Below the pieces are notes generated by a model. The model saw only the letters and a program-made list of their open reading frames with translations, was not told the origin of the DNA and made no database searches. Below, in pieces: positions 1 to 8,967 of a stretch of DNA of 64,000 nt (position 1 is the first letter of the stretch; every line of letters begins with the position of its first letter). The position numbers were made by a program, and so were the translations under genes. The stretch spans positions 62,001-126,000 of the forward strand of contig NZ_QQAK01000012.1 of the NCBI RefSeq assembly GCF_003384035.1, read 5' to 3'. This DNA comes from Sporosarcina sp. BI001-red (lineage in GTDB: Bacteria > Bacillota > Bacilli > Bacillales_A > Planococcaceae).

Positions 1-1629
1 ACCATTGTTCCAATGCTTGCTCATTCGTTGTATAAAAAGCAATTGAGTCTAGTTGGAACAAAAGAAGTTAAAGCAGAAAAAGAAAAACCAGGAAAGCTAG
101 CAAACGCATATATTCATGTTCTGGAATGGACATTGAATCATAAGCTGATTACCTTCGGGGGATCTGTAGTCGTACTTGTTCTTAGTTTCTTCTTGGTTCC
201 TTTGATAGGCGTTAGCTTCTTGCCTGATGAAGAAGAAAAAATGATCATGGCTACTTATAGTCCGGAAGCGGGCCAAACAAGAGAAGATGTAGAAAAAATC
301 ACTATGGATGCAGAGAACTATTTAAGTAAACATGAAGGAGTTACGACGTATCAGTATTCGTTAGGTGGCGGTAGCCCTATGGATGCCATGATGGGAATGG
401 GTGGAAGTAATTCTGCGCTGTTCTTCATTGAATACGATAAAGACTTTAAAAACTTCGGTGATGAAACAACTAAAGTCATTGACACGCTAAATGAAGACAC
501 AGCCAAAGGTCAATGGAAAAGTATGGACTTTGGCGGCATGGGCGGCAGTGGCTTACAATTATATGTCTATGGGGATAACAAGGAAGATATCGAGAAAGCA
601 ACTGACCAAATCTTGCCTATTCTAGAAGGCAACAAGAATTTGGAAAAAGTTGAGTCTAGCCTTACAGAAGCATATGACCAATACAAACTTGTCGCAAATC
701 AGGAAAAATTGAGCAGCTTAGGATTAACCGCAGCACAAGTTGGCATGAATCTCATGACTCCTGGTGAAGCGCCTGCAATAACTACGGTAAAACAAGATGG
801 AAAAGAGTTAAATGTGTATATCGATGTGAAGGAAGATCAATATAAGAATATCGATGAGTTGAAGAACAAAGTCATTCAATCACCATTAGGCATTCCTGTA
901 AAACTTGGAGATGTAATGGATGTCGAAGAAGGTAAAACGCCAGACACAATCCAGCGAAGAGATGGCAAAATGTATGCCTCCCTTACGGCTGATGTGACAA
1001 GTAAAGATGTCGCAGCCATTTCAAGTTCAGTAGAAAAGAAAATCAGCAATCTTGATTTACCAAGCGGAGTGAAAGTGGACTTCGGCGGTGTCACTGAACA
1101 GATCAATGAGTCATTCTCCCAATTAGGGCTTGCTATGCTAGCAGCAGTAGCGATTGTTTACTTTGTACTTGTTGTGACATTTGGCGGTGCCTTAGCTCCA
1201 CTCGCTATTTTGTTCTCACTACCATTCACAATTATCGGTAGTTTAGTGGCGCTTTGGATTTCCGGGGAGCCAATAAATGTATCTGCTATGATTGGTGCAT
1301 TGATGTTGATTGGTATTGTTGTAACGAACGCGATTGTTTTGATTGACCGCGTGATTCATCAAGAGAAGGAAGGACTTTCAACACGTGAAGCCCTTTTGGA
1401 AGCGGGATCTACTCGTCTACGTCCAATCTTAATGACGGCACTTGCTACGATTGGTGCGCTTATTCCATTGGCACTTGGTGTGGAAGGTGGCGGTGGCGGA
1501 CTGATTTCTAAAGGCCTCGGTGTAACGGTTATAGGTGGTCTGATTAGTTCTACACTATTGACACTTGTTATTGTTCCGATTGTTTATGAGACGTTCATGA
1601 AACCACGTAAGAGAAAAGTGAAGAAATAA
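1..1629 (+). CDS. RND-family efflux transporter permease, C-terminal part (5' truncated by window)
   Basis: This is the C-terminal half of an inner-membrane RND exporter of the AcrB/SwrC(YerP) class, which uses the proton gradient to expel drugs or surfactant-like compounds. The reading frame is open from the first base, so the start lies outside the window. What is visible: one membrane segment near residue 50, an extracytoplasmic porter region rich in Gly/Met (GGSPMDAMMGMGG), then a cluster of about five membrane segments starting with FSQLGLAMLAAVAIVYFVLV and a basic tail RKRKVKK. A full-length member would be about 1000 residues. SwrC/YerP is the likely Bacillales counterpart, but substrate cannot be read from the sequence. 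It is followed by a strong terminator and is probably the last gene of its unit. Confidence 0.9.
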   Translation, partial: TIVPMLAHSLYKKQLSLVGTKEVKAEKEKPGKLANAYIHVLEWTLNHKLITFGGSVVVLVLSFFLVPLIGVSFLPDEEEKMIMATYSPEAGQTREDVEKITMDAENYLSKHEGVTTYQYSLGGGSPMDAMMGMGGSNSALFFIEYDKDFKNFGDETTKVIDTLNEDTAKGQWKSMDFGGMGGSGLQLYVYGDNKEDIEKATDQILPILEGNKNLEKVESSLTEAYDQYKLVANQEKLSSLGLTAAQVGMNLMTPGEAPAITTVKQDGKELNVYIDVKEDQYKNIDELKNKVIQSPLGIPVKLGDVMDVEEGKTPDTIQRRDGKMYASLTADVTSKDVAAISSSVEKKISNLDLPSGVKVDFGGVTEQINESFSQLGLAMLAAVAIVYFVLVVTFGGALAPLAILFSLPFTIIGSLVALWISGEPINVSAMIGALMLIGIVVTNAIVLIDRVIHQEKEGLSTREALLEAGSTRLRPILMTALATIGALIPLALGVEGGGGGLISKGLGVTVIGGLISSTLLTLVIVPIVYETFMKPRKRKVKK

Positions 1630-1680
1630 CTTTTTGGATATAAATATTTTGGTTTAAACAATAACAATCATTATCTACAA

Positions 1681-1717
1681 AAGGTAACTGGTCCCTAGGG
1701 GCCAGTTACCTTTTTGT
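1681..1717 (+). terminator. Rho-independent terminator after RND exporter
   Basis: Long perfect stem AAGGTAACTGG/CCAGTTACCTT, extended inward by CCC/GGG, followed by a T run. Confidence 0.9.
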
Positions 1718-1932
1718 GCTTTTTGAAGTATAATCGCCCCTTTTGAAAATATAAACATTTTCGTAATGAGATTGCACCAGATACATTTTGAATTTTAATT
1801 AGCAAAGCCAAGTCCAAAAAAAGGGTTTCCTTTGAACTTTTTATGGCTAGGCTGTCACTATATGAACTGGTACTAAATTAGGAAGAAGATCATTTGTCAT
1901 ATACTGAAAACATCAGTTGAGGAGGAGTTCTG

Positions 1933-3576
1933 TTGAAAAAGGATAAGAACAAGCAGAATGAAAAAGAGATAAAGCGGGAAACTCTTACTACGCGCCAAGG
2001 GCATCCAGTGAAAGATAATCAGAACATCCGGACGATTGGAGACCGTGGTCCTGCAACACTTGAGAATTATCATTTTATAGAAAAGATTTCTCATTTTGAT
2101 CGTGAAGAAATTCCGGAACGTGTCGTTCATGCGAGAGGCTCTGGTGCATTTGGATATTTTGAAACTTATGGCAAGGCGGGAGATGAGCCTGTGGAGAAGT
2201 ATACCCGTGCCAAAGTTTTTTCAGGTGAAGGAAAAAGAACGCCCGTATTGGCTCGTTTTTCTACTGTGGCAGGGGCAAAAGACTCTCCTGAAACTGCACG
2301 AGATCCAAGAGGGTTTGCGGTGAAAATGTATACTGAAGACGGTAACTGGGATTTGGTCGGTAATAATTTGAAAATCTTTTTTATCCGTGATGCCATGAAG
2401 TTTCCGGACATGATTCATGCTTTCAAAGCTGACCCTGTCTCGAATGTTCCGCATCCTCAACGGATGTTTGACTTTGTATCTCGTACTCCTGAATCTATCC
2501 ACATGATTACCTTTGTATTCTCACCATGGGGCATCCCGGCGACCTATCGTCACATGCAAGGGTCAGGTGTGAATACGTATAAGTGGGTGAATGAAAAAGG
2601 GGATGCTGTGATTGTGAAATATCATTGGGAGCCTAAACAAGGCATCCGAAATCTCACACAGGATGATGCAGATTGTGTTCAAGGGAAGAATGTAGGGCAT
2701 GCTACACAGGATTTGTATGAAGCAATAGAGCGTGGAGATTATCCGGAATGGGAATTATTTGTGCAGATTATGGAAGACGGATATCATCCTGAACTGGATT
2801 TTGATCCGCTCGACGATACGAAGCTCTGGCCGGAAGAGCAGTTTCCGTGGTTGCCGGTGGGGCGTATGGTATTGGATCGTAACCCGGAGGATTTCCATAT
2901 GGACATTGAGCAAGCTGCCTTCGGAACGGGAGTGCTTGTGGATGGTATGGACTTCTCCGATGACAAGATGCTACAAGGTCGTACGTTCTCCTATTCGGAT
3001 ACGCAACGTCATAGAGTGGGTACCAATTATTTGCAGCTACCTGTCAATGCACCTAAAGCAGCTGTCCGCACCAATCAGCAACGGGGACAGATGGATATTC
3101 GCGATTCCCGTGAGTCCGGTGAAAATCCTCATATCAATTATGAACCTTCCATGCTTGGCGGATTTGAGGAAGTCCATGACGAATCTCGACCGCCACATCG
3201 ACCAATGTTTAACGCAGCAGCCATGAGTGCGCCAATCGACCGTCCGAATAATTATGGTCAAGCGGGTGCAACGTTCCGTCAGTTCGATGATTGGGAGCGA
3301 AAAGAATTGATTAACAATCTTTCAGAAGCACTTTCGGCATGTGATTCCCGTATTCAAGAAGCTATGATTGAACACTTCACCCAAGCAGATGAAGATTATG
3401 GCCGTCTCGTCAAAGAAGGCATTGAGAAAAAAGCGAAAGAAATGAAAGAAACAAATGCTGAAGCCAACATTCCGGGGCGTGATTCAGGGAAGACAAAATT
3501 TGGACAAGGGACTCCTGAGTCAAAAGAGGCGGTTAAAGATTCAGTAGAAAAAGGGCACGAAGCAGATCCTTATTAA
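1933..3576 (+). CDS. katA: Catalase (heme, monofunctional)
   Basis: Cytoplasmic heme catalase that dismutates hydrogen peroxide. The 547-residue protein carries the catalytic His region ([14 protein letters not shown]), the Asn-containing segment [12 protein letters not shown] and the proximal heme-Tyr region [15 protein letters not shown]. The length fits clade 3 small-subunit catalases with a charged C-terminal tail. The start is TTG, placed by a GGAGGAG ribosome site six bases upstream. It is monocistronic between two terminators. I could not find a PerR box in front of it, although the hemA operon in this window has a perfect one, so its peroxide control, if any, uses another site or regulator. 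Confidence 0.96.
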   Translation: MKKDKNKQNEKEIKRETLTTRQGHPVKDNQNIRTIGDRGPATLENYHFIEKISHFDREEIPERVVHARGSGAFGYFETYGKAGDEPVEKYTRAKVFSGEGKRTPVLARFSTVAGAKDSPETARDPRGFAVKMYTEDGNWDLVGNNLKIFFIRDAMKFPDMIHAFKADPVSNVPHPQRMFDFVSRTPESIHMITFVFSPWGIPATYRHMQGSGVNTYKWVNEKGDAVIVKYHWEPKQGIRNLTQDDADCVQGKNVGHATQDLYEAIERGDYPEWELFVQIMEDGYHPELDFDPLDDTKLWPEEQFPWLPVGRMVLDRNPEDFHMDIEQAAFGTGVLVDGMDFSDDKMLQGRTFSYSDTQRHRVGTNYLQLPVNAPKAAVRTNQQRGQMDIRDSRESGENPHINYEPSMLGGFEEVHDESRPPHRPMFNAAAMSAPIDRPNNYGQAGATFRQFDDWERKELINNLSEALSACDSRIQEAMIEHFTQADEDYGRLVKEGIEKKAKEMKETNAEANIPGRDSGKTKFGQGTPESKEAVKDSVEKGHEADPY

Positions 3577-3591
3577 TAACTAAAACTAAGG

Positions 3592-3622
3592 AACCTCACA
3601 CATTCAATGAATGCGTGAGGTT
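3592..3622 (+). terminator. Terminator after katA
   Basis: Inverted repeat AACCTCAC...GTGAGGTT extended inward by CATTC/GAATG. The T tract is weak (TTTACTTATT), so it may work on both strands. Confidence 0.7.
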
Positions 3623-3734
3623 TACTTATTGTATGGTGTTTATGCGAAAGAATCAGAATTTTAAAAAGTATTAATGGAGAGTCAAGCTTTAGGGTTCTAA
3701 AATTCTAGTTAGGATAGACAAACAAATTCAAGAA

Positions 3735-3902
3735 ATGAAGATGATCGCCGATTCTTTTAATTTGGATTGTATTGGATTAGTCGGTGGTGCATTCATTGGT
3801 ACGACATTTTTCGGTGAATCAAAAATTGAATGGAGAATGATGGTTTTTATATCAATTGTTCTATCTTCAGCAATTGGACTTAAACTAATAGGTAGGTATT
3901 AA
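3735..3902 (+). CDS. Small putative membrane protein (55 aa)
   Basis: Short ORF in the gap between katA and msrA. It encodes 55 residues with two hydrophobic stretches (LVGGAFIGTTFF and MMVFISIVLSSAIGLKLIG) separated by a charged linker. There is no clear Shine-Dalgarno sequence before the ATG, and the frame is open upstream to a TAG with no better start, so it could be the 3' remnant of a decayed gene. Composition looks protein-like. I do not recognise the family. Confidence 0.35.
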   Translation: MKMIADSFNLDCIGLVGGAFIGTTFFGESKIEWRMMVFISIVLSSAIGLKLIGRY

Positions 3903-4116
3903 GAAAATACTAAGGTTAAAACACAAAATGAAGCATATGGAGATAGTCTTTCTTCTTATCATCTAAATAATGATAGATTGAATAAAATTTGCGATTGATG
4001 TCGAATAAGAAACTTTGTCATAATTTTAATGTATAATTGACTTGGGAATTACAGTATTTAACCATCTATTTATTTTGGGGGATTTCGGATCCTTTTATAC
4101 AAAGGAGAGAGACAAT

Positions 4117-4587
4117 GTGGAAGTAGTCTATATTGCAGGTGGATGTTTATGGGGGGTACAAGCTTTTATAAAGACGTTACCCGGCGTTGAATTTACTGAA
4201 GCAGGTAGAGCTAATGGAACTAGTCATTCACTTGACGGTGATTATGACGGCTACGCTGAATGTGTAAAAACAGAATTTGATCCCTCAGTTGTAACGATCA
4301 GACAATTAATGGACCATTTATTTGAAATCATTGATCCATACAGTTTGAATAAACAGGGTGAGGACGTTGGTGAGAAATACAGAACAGGTGTATATAGTAA
4401 GGACCCTGAACACCTTGAAGAAGCAAAAGCATTTCTAAGTGAAAGAGATGATTATGACCGCATAGTGGTTGAAGTTTTACCGCTTACAAACTATGTGAAA
4501 AGTGCAGAAGAACATCAAGACAGGTTAGATAGATGTCCAAATGATTATTGTCATATCTCACAAGAACTATTAAGTAGGTACAAGTAA
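4117..4587 (+). CDS. msrA: Peptide-methionine (S)-S-oxide reductase-like protein (divergent MsrA)
   Basis: MsrA-fold protein predicted to reduce the S epimer of methionine sulfoxide in the cytoplasm. The active-site loop reads GGCLWG where most MsrA have GCFWG, keeping the catalytic Cys but changing the Phe that normally contacts the substrate methyl group. Downstream conserved stretches are present: IDPYSLNKQGEDVGEKYRTGVY, and EEHQDRLDRCPNDYCH in place of the usual YHQDYL...GYC. The start chosen is GTG at 4117 because an AAAGGAGAG site lies about ten bases upstream. A TTG at 4042 would add 25 residues unlike any MsrA. The 156-aa size is normal. It is clearly different from the MsrA domain in the MsrAB fusion at 17.9 kb. 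Confidence 0.85.
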   Translation: MEVVYIAGGCLWGVQAFIKTLPGVEFTEAGRANGTSHSLDGDYDGYAECVKTEFDPSVVTIRQLMDHLFEIIDPYSLNKQGEDVGEKYRTGVYSKDPEHLEEAKAFLSERDDYDRIVVEVLPLTNYVKSAEEHQDRLDRCPNDYCHISQELLSRYK

Positions 4588-4707
4588 AAGCACGCTTGAA
4601 AGATTAAAAGTAATGGACAATATGGAAAGAGTATATTGACGTTAATACATAAGTATAGAGTTTTCACAATCGAGTATGTTTGGTAAAAATGTTAAAATAA
4701 AAATCAT

Positions 4708-4751
4708 AAGCCTAATTCCTAGTTCAAGATACATAGGGATCAGGCTTTTTT
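4708..4751. terminator. Bidirectional terminator between msrA and iron alcohol dehydrogenase
   Basis: Imperfect stem AAGCCTAATTCCTA/TAGGGATCAGGCTT with a T6 run on the + side, lying between two convergent genes. Confidence 0.75.
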
Positions 4752-4841
4752 ATCTCTACAAATCAATGCCATTTCCTTTTACATATTCTAATTACTGTAT
4801 TCAAAAATGTACACTGGAGCAAATTTTATCTTATTAAAAAG

Positions 4842-6041
4842 TTAACCTTTAATCAAAATATAGAGAGTGTTTAAGTCTTTTTTGTTCAAAATCCGAGGAA
4901 CTGGGTAGAGCGGATTCGCTTCTTTATATGCACGATCTACCATTAAAGGAATGTCTGTTGTTTGAATTCCGCTAATTGTTTCAGGGATGTCCATCTGTTT
5001 ATTCATTTGCCTAACGGCTTCAATGAATTTCTTACATTTTACTTCTTCAGAATCACTGGGACCCGTGATACCTGCTATATCTGCCAGCTCAGCAAGCGGT
5101 TTATGTACCGCGTCTCCGTAATACTCAAGCACGTGCGGCATAATGACTGCATTTGCAAGTCCGTGGGGAACATTATAGAATCCCCCAAGTGTGTGTGCGA
5201 TGGCGTGTATATAGCCGACGTACGCACGAGTGAATGCTCTTCCTGCTAGAAACGAAGCACGTTGCATATTGGCGCGAGCTTTGATGTTTTTTCCATTCTC
5301 GTAAGCCTCGTAAAGATTCTCGAAAATTAACTTCGTTGCTTCACGACTCCACTGCTTTGTTTGTGGCGTGTTGCTCCTCCCGATATATGCTTCCACTGCA
5401 TGTGTGAGTGCATCCATTCCAGTAGTGGACGTAATGTGTTTTGGGAGATTAACAGTTAACAGTGGATCCATAATCGCAAAATGCGGGGTTAGAACAGGAT
5501 CATTAATAGCATACTTTTCATGAGTTTCGCTGTTAGAGACAACTGAGACAATCGTCGTTTCACTTCCAGTTCCAGCAGTCGTTGGGATTGCAAAGAGAGG
5601 TGGAATGGATTTTCTTACCTTCAATTGACCTTTCATTTGAGGTAACGTCTTTTCAGGTCGGGCAACTCTGGCTGCGACTCCTTTTGCACAATCCATGGGG
5701 GAGCCTCCGCCAAAGGCAATGATCCCTTGACACCCTGAAGTATGGAAGAGTTTTAGCGCGTCTTCAATGTTGTCAATTGTTGGATTCGGAACGGTCTTAT
5801 CGAATACCGCGTACTGAATCCTTTGTCTTGTCAACCCATCCAACAACCCATCCATTAAACCGAGTTTTGAAATACCTTCGTCTGAGACGATTAACACCTG
5901 TTGAATGGAATGTTGTGTTAACAATGATGGCAATTGGTGTAAACTGTTTTCACCTTCTAATAAGAGAGGTTGTCGCCATGGAAGGAACTGCGCAACCGTT
6001 TTGTAAGCGAATTGAACCGATCTGCAATAGAGATTGTTCAT
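4842..6041 (-). CDS. Iron-containing alcohol dehydrogenase
   Basis: Group III NAD(P)-dependent alcohol dehydrogenase, 399 aa, a cytoplasmic enzyme oxidising a primary alcohol or diol or reducing the aldehyde. Seen in the sequence: nucleotide-binding loop FGGGSPMDCAKG, the segment PTTAGTGSE, and the iron-ligand region with HAVEAYIG, HAIAHTLGG and VPHGLAN histidines. The first ~25 residues before the domain are slightly longer than usual. The ATG is backed by AAGGAGTT. It is transcribed away from a small membrane-protein gene upstream that has its own terminator, so it is probably monocistronic. Substrate cannot be told from sequence. Confidence 0.93.
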   Translation of the reverse strand: MNNLYCRSVQFAYKTVAQFLPWRQPLLLEGENSLHQLPSLLTQHSIQQVLIVSDEGISKLGLMDGLLDGLTRQRIQYAVFDKTVPNPTIDNIEDALKLFHTSGCQGIIAFGGGSPMDCAKGVAARVARPEKTLPQMKGQLKVRKSIPPLFAIPTTAGTGSETTIVSVVSNSETHEKYAINDPVLTPHFAIMDPLLTVNLPKHITSTTGMDALTHAVEAYIGRSNTPQTKQWSREATKLIFENLYEAYENGKNIKARANMQRASFLAGRAFTRAYVGYIHAIAHTLGGFYNVPHGLANAVIMPHVLEYYGDAVHKPLAELADIAGITGPSDSEEVKCKKFIEAVRQMNKQMDIPETISGIQTTDIPLMVDRAYKEANPLYPVPRILNKKDLNTLYILIKG

Positions 6042-6093
6042 AAGTGAACTCCTTTCCGTAGGCCATTTTTTTATATAAAGAAGGGAAACGCAT

Positions 6094-6128
6094 AAAAATA
6101 ACCAAAGCTATTTTGTTTCCAGCTTTGG
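6094..6128 (-). terminator. Terminator after the 74-aa membrane protein
   Basis: On the minus strand CCAAAGCT/AGCTTTGG with an 11-base loop followed by TTATTTTT. It sits just past the stop at 6137 and before the dehydrogenase ribosome site. Confidence 0.75.
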
Positions 6129-6136
6129 CCAAAACC

Positions 6137-6361
6137 TCACGTTTCATATTTCCATCTGAAGTAGTTATAAATGAGCTGAAGCGCTAATGTCGCAGTCAAC
6201 AACCAACTAGCAGTTGCTTTGAAGAGTAATGAAAGGTCAGGTACATTTAGAAGAATGATAATAAGGATAAGGACAATAGGAATCATCCAAACTGACCGAA
6301 CGAACTTTTTGTGATAGGACAGAGTCCAATAGAACCACCCATGTTCTTTTCCATTTTTCAT
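6137..6361 (-). CDS. Small membrane protein (74 aa), unknown
   Basis: 74 residues with two predicted membrane segments (WMIPIVLILIIILLNVP and ASWLLTATLALQLIYNYF), a charged N-terminus MKNGKEHGWFYW and a basic/aromatic C-terminus. It has a good AGGAGG site seven bases before its ATG, a plausible promoter upstream and a terminator downstream, so it is an independent single-gene unit. I do not recognise the family. Confidence 0.75.
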   Translation of the reverse strand: MKNGKEHGWFYWTLSYHKKFVRSVWMIPIVLILIIILLNVPDLSLLFKATASWLLTATLALQLIYNYFRWKYET

Positions 6362-6418
6362 ACAAGGACCTCCTGGTGAAAGGTGATTTATTAAATTCCT
6401 TAACGAATATTTATTTTA

Positions 6419-6447
6419 AGTATACTAGAATTTAACAGTAATAACAA
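6419..6447 (-). promoter_or_regulatory. Putative SigA promoter for the 74-aa membrane protein
   Basis: Minus strand -35 TTGTTA, 17-bp spacer, -10 TATACT, about 58 bases before the start codon. Confidence 0.55.
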
Positions 6448-6789
6448 TTATAAAAATCGAAATACATTAAATTTTCTCGTTCCTTCGCATGAAGAATTCT
6501 CTAACTGATGGCCCCTAGAACTCCTGACGTGAAAATGATAACAAAATATTTACAAAGCGCCGGGAGAAGAACTTTTTCGGATATTACTTGTAATAGCGAT
6601 TATTTTGAAGCATAAAGAACTAATGACTATCTGTTTTGAACTTTCTTCATGGCACTGCCTTTTTTCTTCAACGAGTCATTAAAGCGGATGGATTCATTGT
6701 GCCCAGCAATATGATTCTGCTCGATTAAATAGAGAATATTGTGTAAACTAGAGGAAAGATTAATAGTGTGTATAAAAAATGGATGAATT
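6448..6789. other. Intergenic stretch with nothing recognisable
   Basis: Between the promoter of the 74-aa gene and the ribosome site of the PspC gene I see only short unsupported frames on both strands. None has a ribosome site plus a convincing protein. Confidence 0.5.
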
Positions 6790-6800
6790 GAGGTGAGAAG

Positions 6801-6998
6801 TTGACTACTAGACATTTAAGGAAATCATCAACGGATTCTTCTTTACAAGGCGTTTGTGGCGGCATCGCAGAATTCTTTGGCATTTCTTCATTTCTCGTTA
6901 GACTGATTTTTATTGTTACGCCTGCGTCTTTACTAGTTTATATTTTATTGGCTAATATGTTGCCTGACAGTCCGCGGCGATTATCATCTAAGTATTAG
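6801..6998 (+). CDS. PspC-domain membrane protein (65 aa)
   Basis: Minimal PspC-domain protein: the family core LQGVCGGIAEFFGISSFLVR is followed by one or two hydrophobic segments ending LLVYILLANMLPD, the classic PspC ending. Family members are inner-membrane proteins involved in envelope-stress sensing, but no pspA-like partner is present here. The TTG start is supported by GAGGTGA about five bases upstream. Length is typical of stand-alone PspC proteins. Confidence 0.88.
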   Translation: MTTRHLRKSSTDSSLQGVCGGIAEFFGISSFLVRLIFIVTPASLLVYILLANMLPDSPRRLSSKY

Positions 6999-7146
6999 AT
7001 TGAAGACTAAAGATTACTCGTTATCTATCATGGTAATGGCAGAGAGGCTTTAACTATGATGGAAAAGGGAGGCAATGTGGTAATTGAATTCACCGGTTGG
7101 ATGACAAAGCAGTTCGCTATACTTAATGAAAAAAATATGTTGATCT

Positions 7147-7186
7147 AGAATTCATCCTCCTATTGTTGGTGGTGAATTCTTTATTT
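7147..7186 (+). terminator. Hairpin upstream of arsR, possible terminator
   Basis: AGAATTCATC/GGTGAATTCT stem followed by TTATTTTA. It probably ends transcription from the PspC gene before the arsR promoter region. Confidence 0.5.
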
Positions 7187-7189
7187 TAT

Positions 7190-7209
7190 ATATAAGGATA
7201 TGCTTATAT
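7190..7209 (+). promoter_or_regulatory. Probable ArsR operator
   Basis: Perfect 7-6-7 dyad ATATAAG-gatatg-CTTATAT lying 31 bases before the arsR start. ArsR/SmtB repressors bind such AT-rich dyads overlapping their own promoter, so autoregulation is inferred. Confidence 0.6.
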
Positions 7210-7240
7210 GGTAATATTAATTTTGAGGAGGGGACATTCA

Positions 7241-7588
7241 ATGGATGATCATCAGTTACTGGATATAGCTAGAGCTTCTCAAATCTTGAAGCTACTAGGA
7301 GATCCGACAAGATTAATGATGCTGAAATTACTTCAATCTCATGATTGTTGCGTTTGTGAATTCGTGGCCATATTCAAGATGAGTCAGCCTGCTATCAGTC
7401 AACACGTTCGTAAATTGAAGGATGCGGAATTAGTGCAAGAAGAACGAAGGGGACAGTGGGTTTTTTATTCACTTAGAAAAGATCGACCGGATTATTCATT
7501 CGTAACGACGGTTCTAGACCAGTTACCTGATCAGGACGGACTTGTTACGGAATTGGAAGCGCAAGGATTGCGTATTTCCTGTACATAG
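7241..7588 (+). CDS. arsR: ArsR-family metalloregulator
   Basis: Winged-helix repressor, 115 aa, that leaves DNA when it binds arsenite or antimonite. The metal-binding helix reads HDCCVCEF (compare ELCVCDL), and the recognition helix region is SQPAISQHVRKLKDA. A last Cys lies at the extreme C-terminus (RISCT). The start at ATG 7241 is preferred over 7208 because GAGGAGGGG lies nine bases upstream and the 7208 start would overlap the operator. It is followed 15 bases later by arsB, so the two form an operon. Confidence 0.92.
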   Translation: MDDHQLLDIARASQILKLLGDPTRLMMLKLLQSHDCCVCEFVAIFKMSQPAISQHVRKLKDAELVQEERRGQWVFYSLRKDRPDYSFVTTVLDQLPDQDGLVTELEAQGLRISCT

Positions 7589-7603
7589 GGAGGGAAAGTT
7601 GTT

Positions 7604-8899
7604 TTGGCTTCAACTATTATTGCTATCATTATTTTCGTATTGACTTTGGTTTTTGTCATTTGGCAGCCTAAAAATCTATCAATCGGCTGGTCTGCATGTG
7701 GCGGTGCAGTTTTAGCGCTATTTTTCGGGGTAGTGGATTTTGGGGACGTAGCGGATGTGACCGGGATTGTATGGAATGCAACGCTTGCTTTTATCGCAAT
7801 CATCATCATTTCACTGATTTTAGATGAAATCGGATTCTTCGAATGGGCTGCCTTGCACATGGCTCGATTTGCAAAAGGAAGCGGTGTCAGACTTTTCATC
7901 TACGTCAGTGTCCTCGGCGCAATGGTTGCTGCGTTGTTTGCAAATGATGGCGCAGCTCTCATTTTGACGCCGATTGTTCTTGCGATGGTAAGGAATCTAA
8001 ACTTCAGTGAAAAAATGATTTTCCCATTCATTATTGCGAGTGGTTTCATCGCAGATACAACATCTCTACCTCTCGTTGTCAGCAACTTGGTCAATATTGT
8101 TTCTGCTGACTTTTTCGGGATTGGATTTGTTGAATATGCCTCCAGAATGATTGTGCCGAACCTGTTCGCGCTTGTCGCAAGTATCGCCGTTCTTTTTCTG
8201 TTTTTCAGGAAGAGCATTCCTGGAAAATACGATGTGTCACAGCTGAAAAGACCGGCTGATGCAATAAAAGATCATACGATGTTTCGATTGTCATGGTTCG
8301 TCCTTGCGATCTTGCTCATTGGGTATTTCGCAAGTGAATTCATACAAATTCCAGTTTCAATTATAGCGGGAATTGTAGCTGTTTTCTTCCTCTTAATGGC
8401 AAGGAGAAGCGCTGCCGTAAAGACTATTCAAGTAGTTAAAGGAGCCCCATGGGCAATCGTATTCTTTTCAGTCGGCATGTATGTCGTCGTCTACGGATTA
8501 AAAAATGTTGGATTGACAAATCTCCTCGCAGAAGTAATTCAACTAGCTGCAAATCAGGGACTTTTTGTCGCAACACTATCCATGGGCTTCATCGCCGCGA
8601 TCCTATCATCGGTTATGAATAACATGCCAACAGTTATGATCGATGCATTAGCAATATCAGAGACGAGTGCGACAGGACCAATCCGAGAAGCGCTGATCTA
8701 TGCCAATATAATCGGCTCCGATTTAGGTCCGAAAATCACACCGATTGGTTCCTTGGCAACGTTGCTCTGGCTGCATGTTCTGTCTCAAAAAGGTGTCAAG
8801 ATCAGTTGGGGAACGTATATGAAAGTCGGAATTGTGTTAACGATTCCAACACTATTCATAACGCTTCTAGGGTTATATTTCTGGCTGCTCGTTAGTTGA
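7604..8899 (+). CDS. arsB: Arsenite/antimonite efflux permease ArsB
   Basis: Integral membrane arsenite exporter of 431 aa, about 11-12 hydrophobic segments, with the family signature around [19 protein letters not shown] and the internal segment [15 protein letters not shown]. It exports As(III)/Sb(III) using the proton gradient. The TTG start follows a GGGAGGG site that overlaps the arsR stop. No arsC arsenate reductase and no arsA are adjacent, so this operon by itself covers trivalent oxyanions only. Confidence 0.95.
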   Translation: MASTIIAIIIFVLTLVFVIWQPKNLSIGWSACGGAVLALFFGVVDFGDVADVTGIVWNATLAFIAIIIISLILDEIGFFEWAALHMARFAKGSGVRLFIYVSVLGAMVAALFANDGAALILTPIVLAMVRNLNFSEKMIFPFIIASGFIADTTSLPLVVSNLVNIVSADFFGIGFVEYASRMIVPNLFALVASIAVLFLFFRKSIPGKYDVSQLKRPADAIKDHTMFRLSWFVLAILLIGYFASEFIQIPVSIIAGIVAVFFLLMARRSAAVKTIQVVKGAPWAIVFFSVGMYVVVYGLKNVGLTNLLAEVIQLAANQGLFVATLSMGFIAAILSSVMNNMPTVMIDALAISETSATGPIREALIYANIIGSDLGPKITPIGSLATLLWLHVLSQKGVKISWGTYMKVGIVLTIPTLFITLLGLYFWLLVS

Positions 8900-8959
8900 A
8901 AAAGTGCGGGACTGTTCCGAAACGTCATCTAATGACATTTCAGAACAGCCCCGCCTTTT
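8899..8959. terminator. Bidirectional terminator between arsB and PBP
   Basis: Long stem GCGGGACTGTTCCGAAA/TTTCAGAACAGCCCCGC flanked by A and T runs, between convergent genes. Confidence 0.9.
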
Positions 8960-8967
8960 CATTGCTA

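Noticed and set aside
1660..1675. AATAACAATCATTATC resembling half of a Fur box
   Set aside because: It lies between a stop codon and its terminator, with no promoter or gene start to control, and matches only partly.
2732..3226. 164-aa + strand ORF inside katA
   Set aside because: Out-of-frame shadow of the catalase gene with no independent ribosome site or family pattern.
5950..6147. 65-aa minus-strand ORF overlapping the alcohol dehydrogenase start
   Set aside because: It runs through the terminator hairpin at 6094-6128 and the dehydrogenase ribosome site and start. No ribosome site of its own.
6627..6815. 62-aa minus-strand ORF with a basic end (KKKGSAMKKVQNR)
   Set aside because: No ribosome site, overlaps the PspC start region, and does not resemble a known small spore protein well enough.
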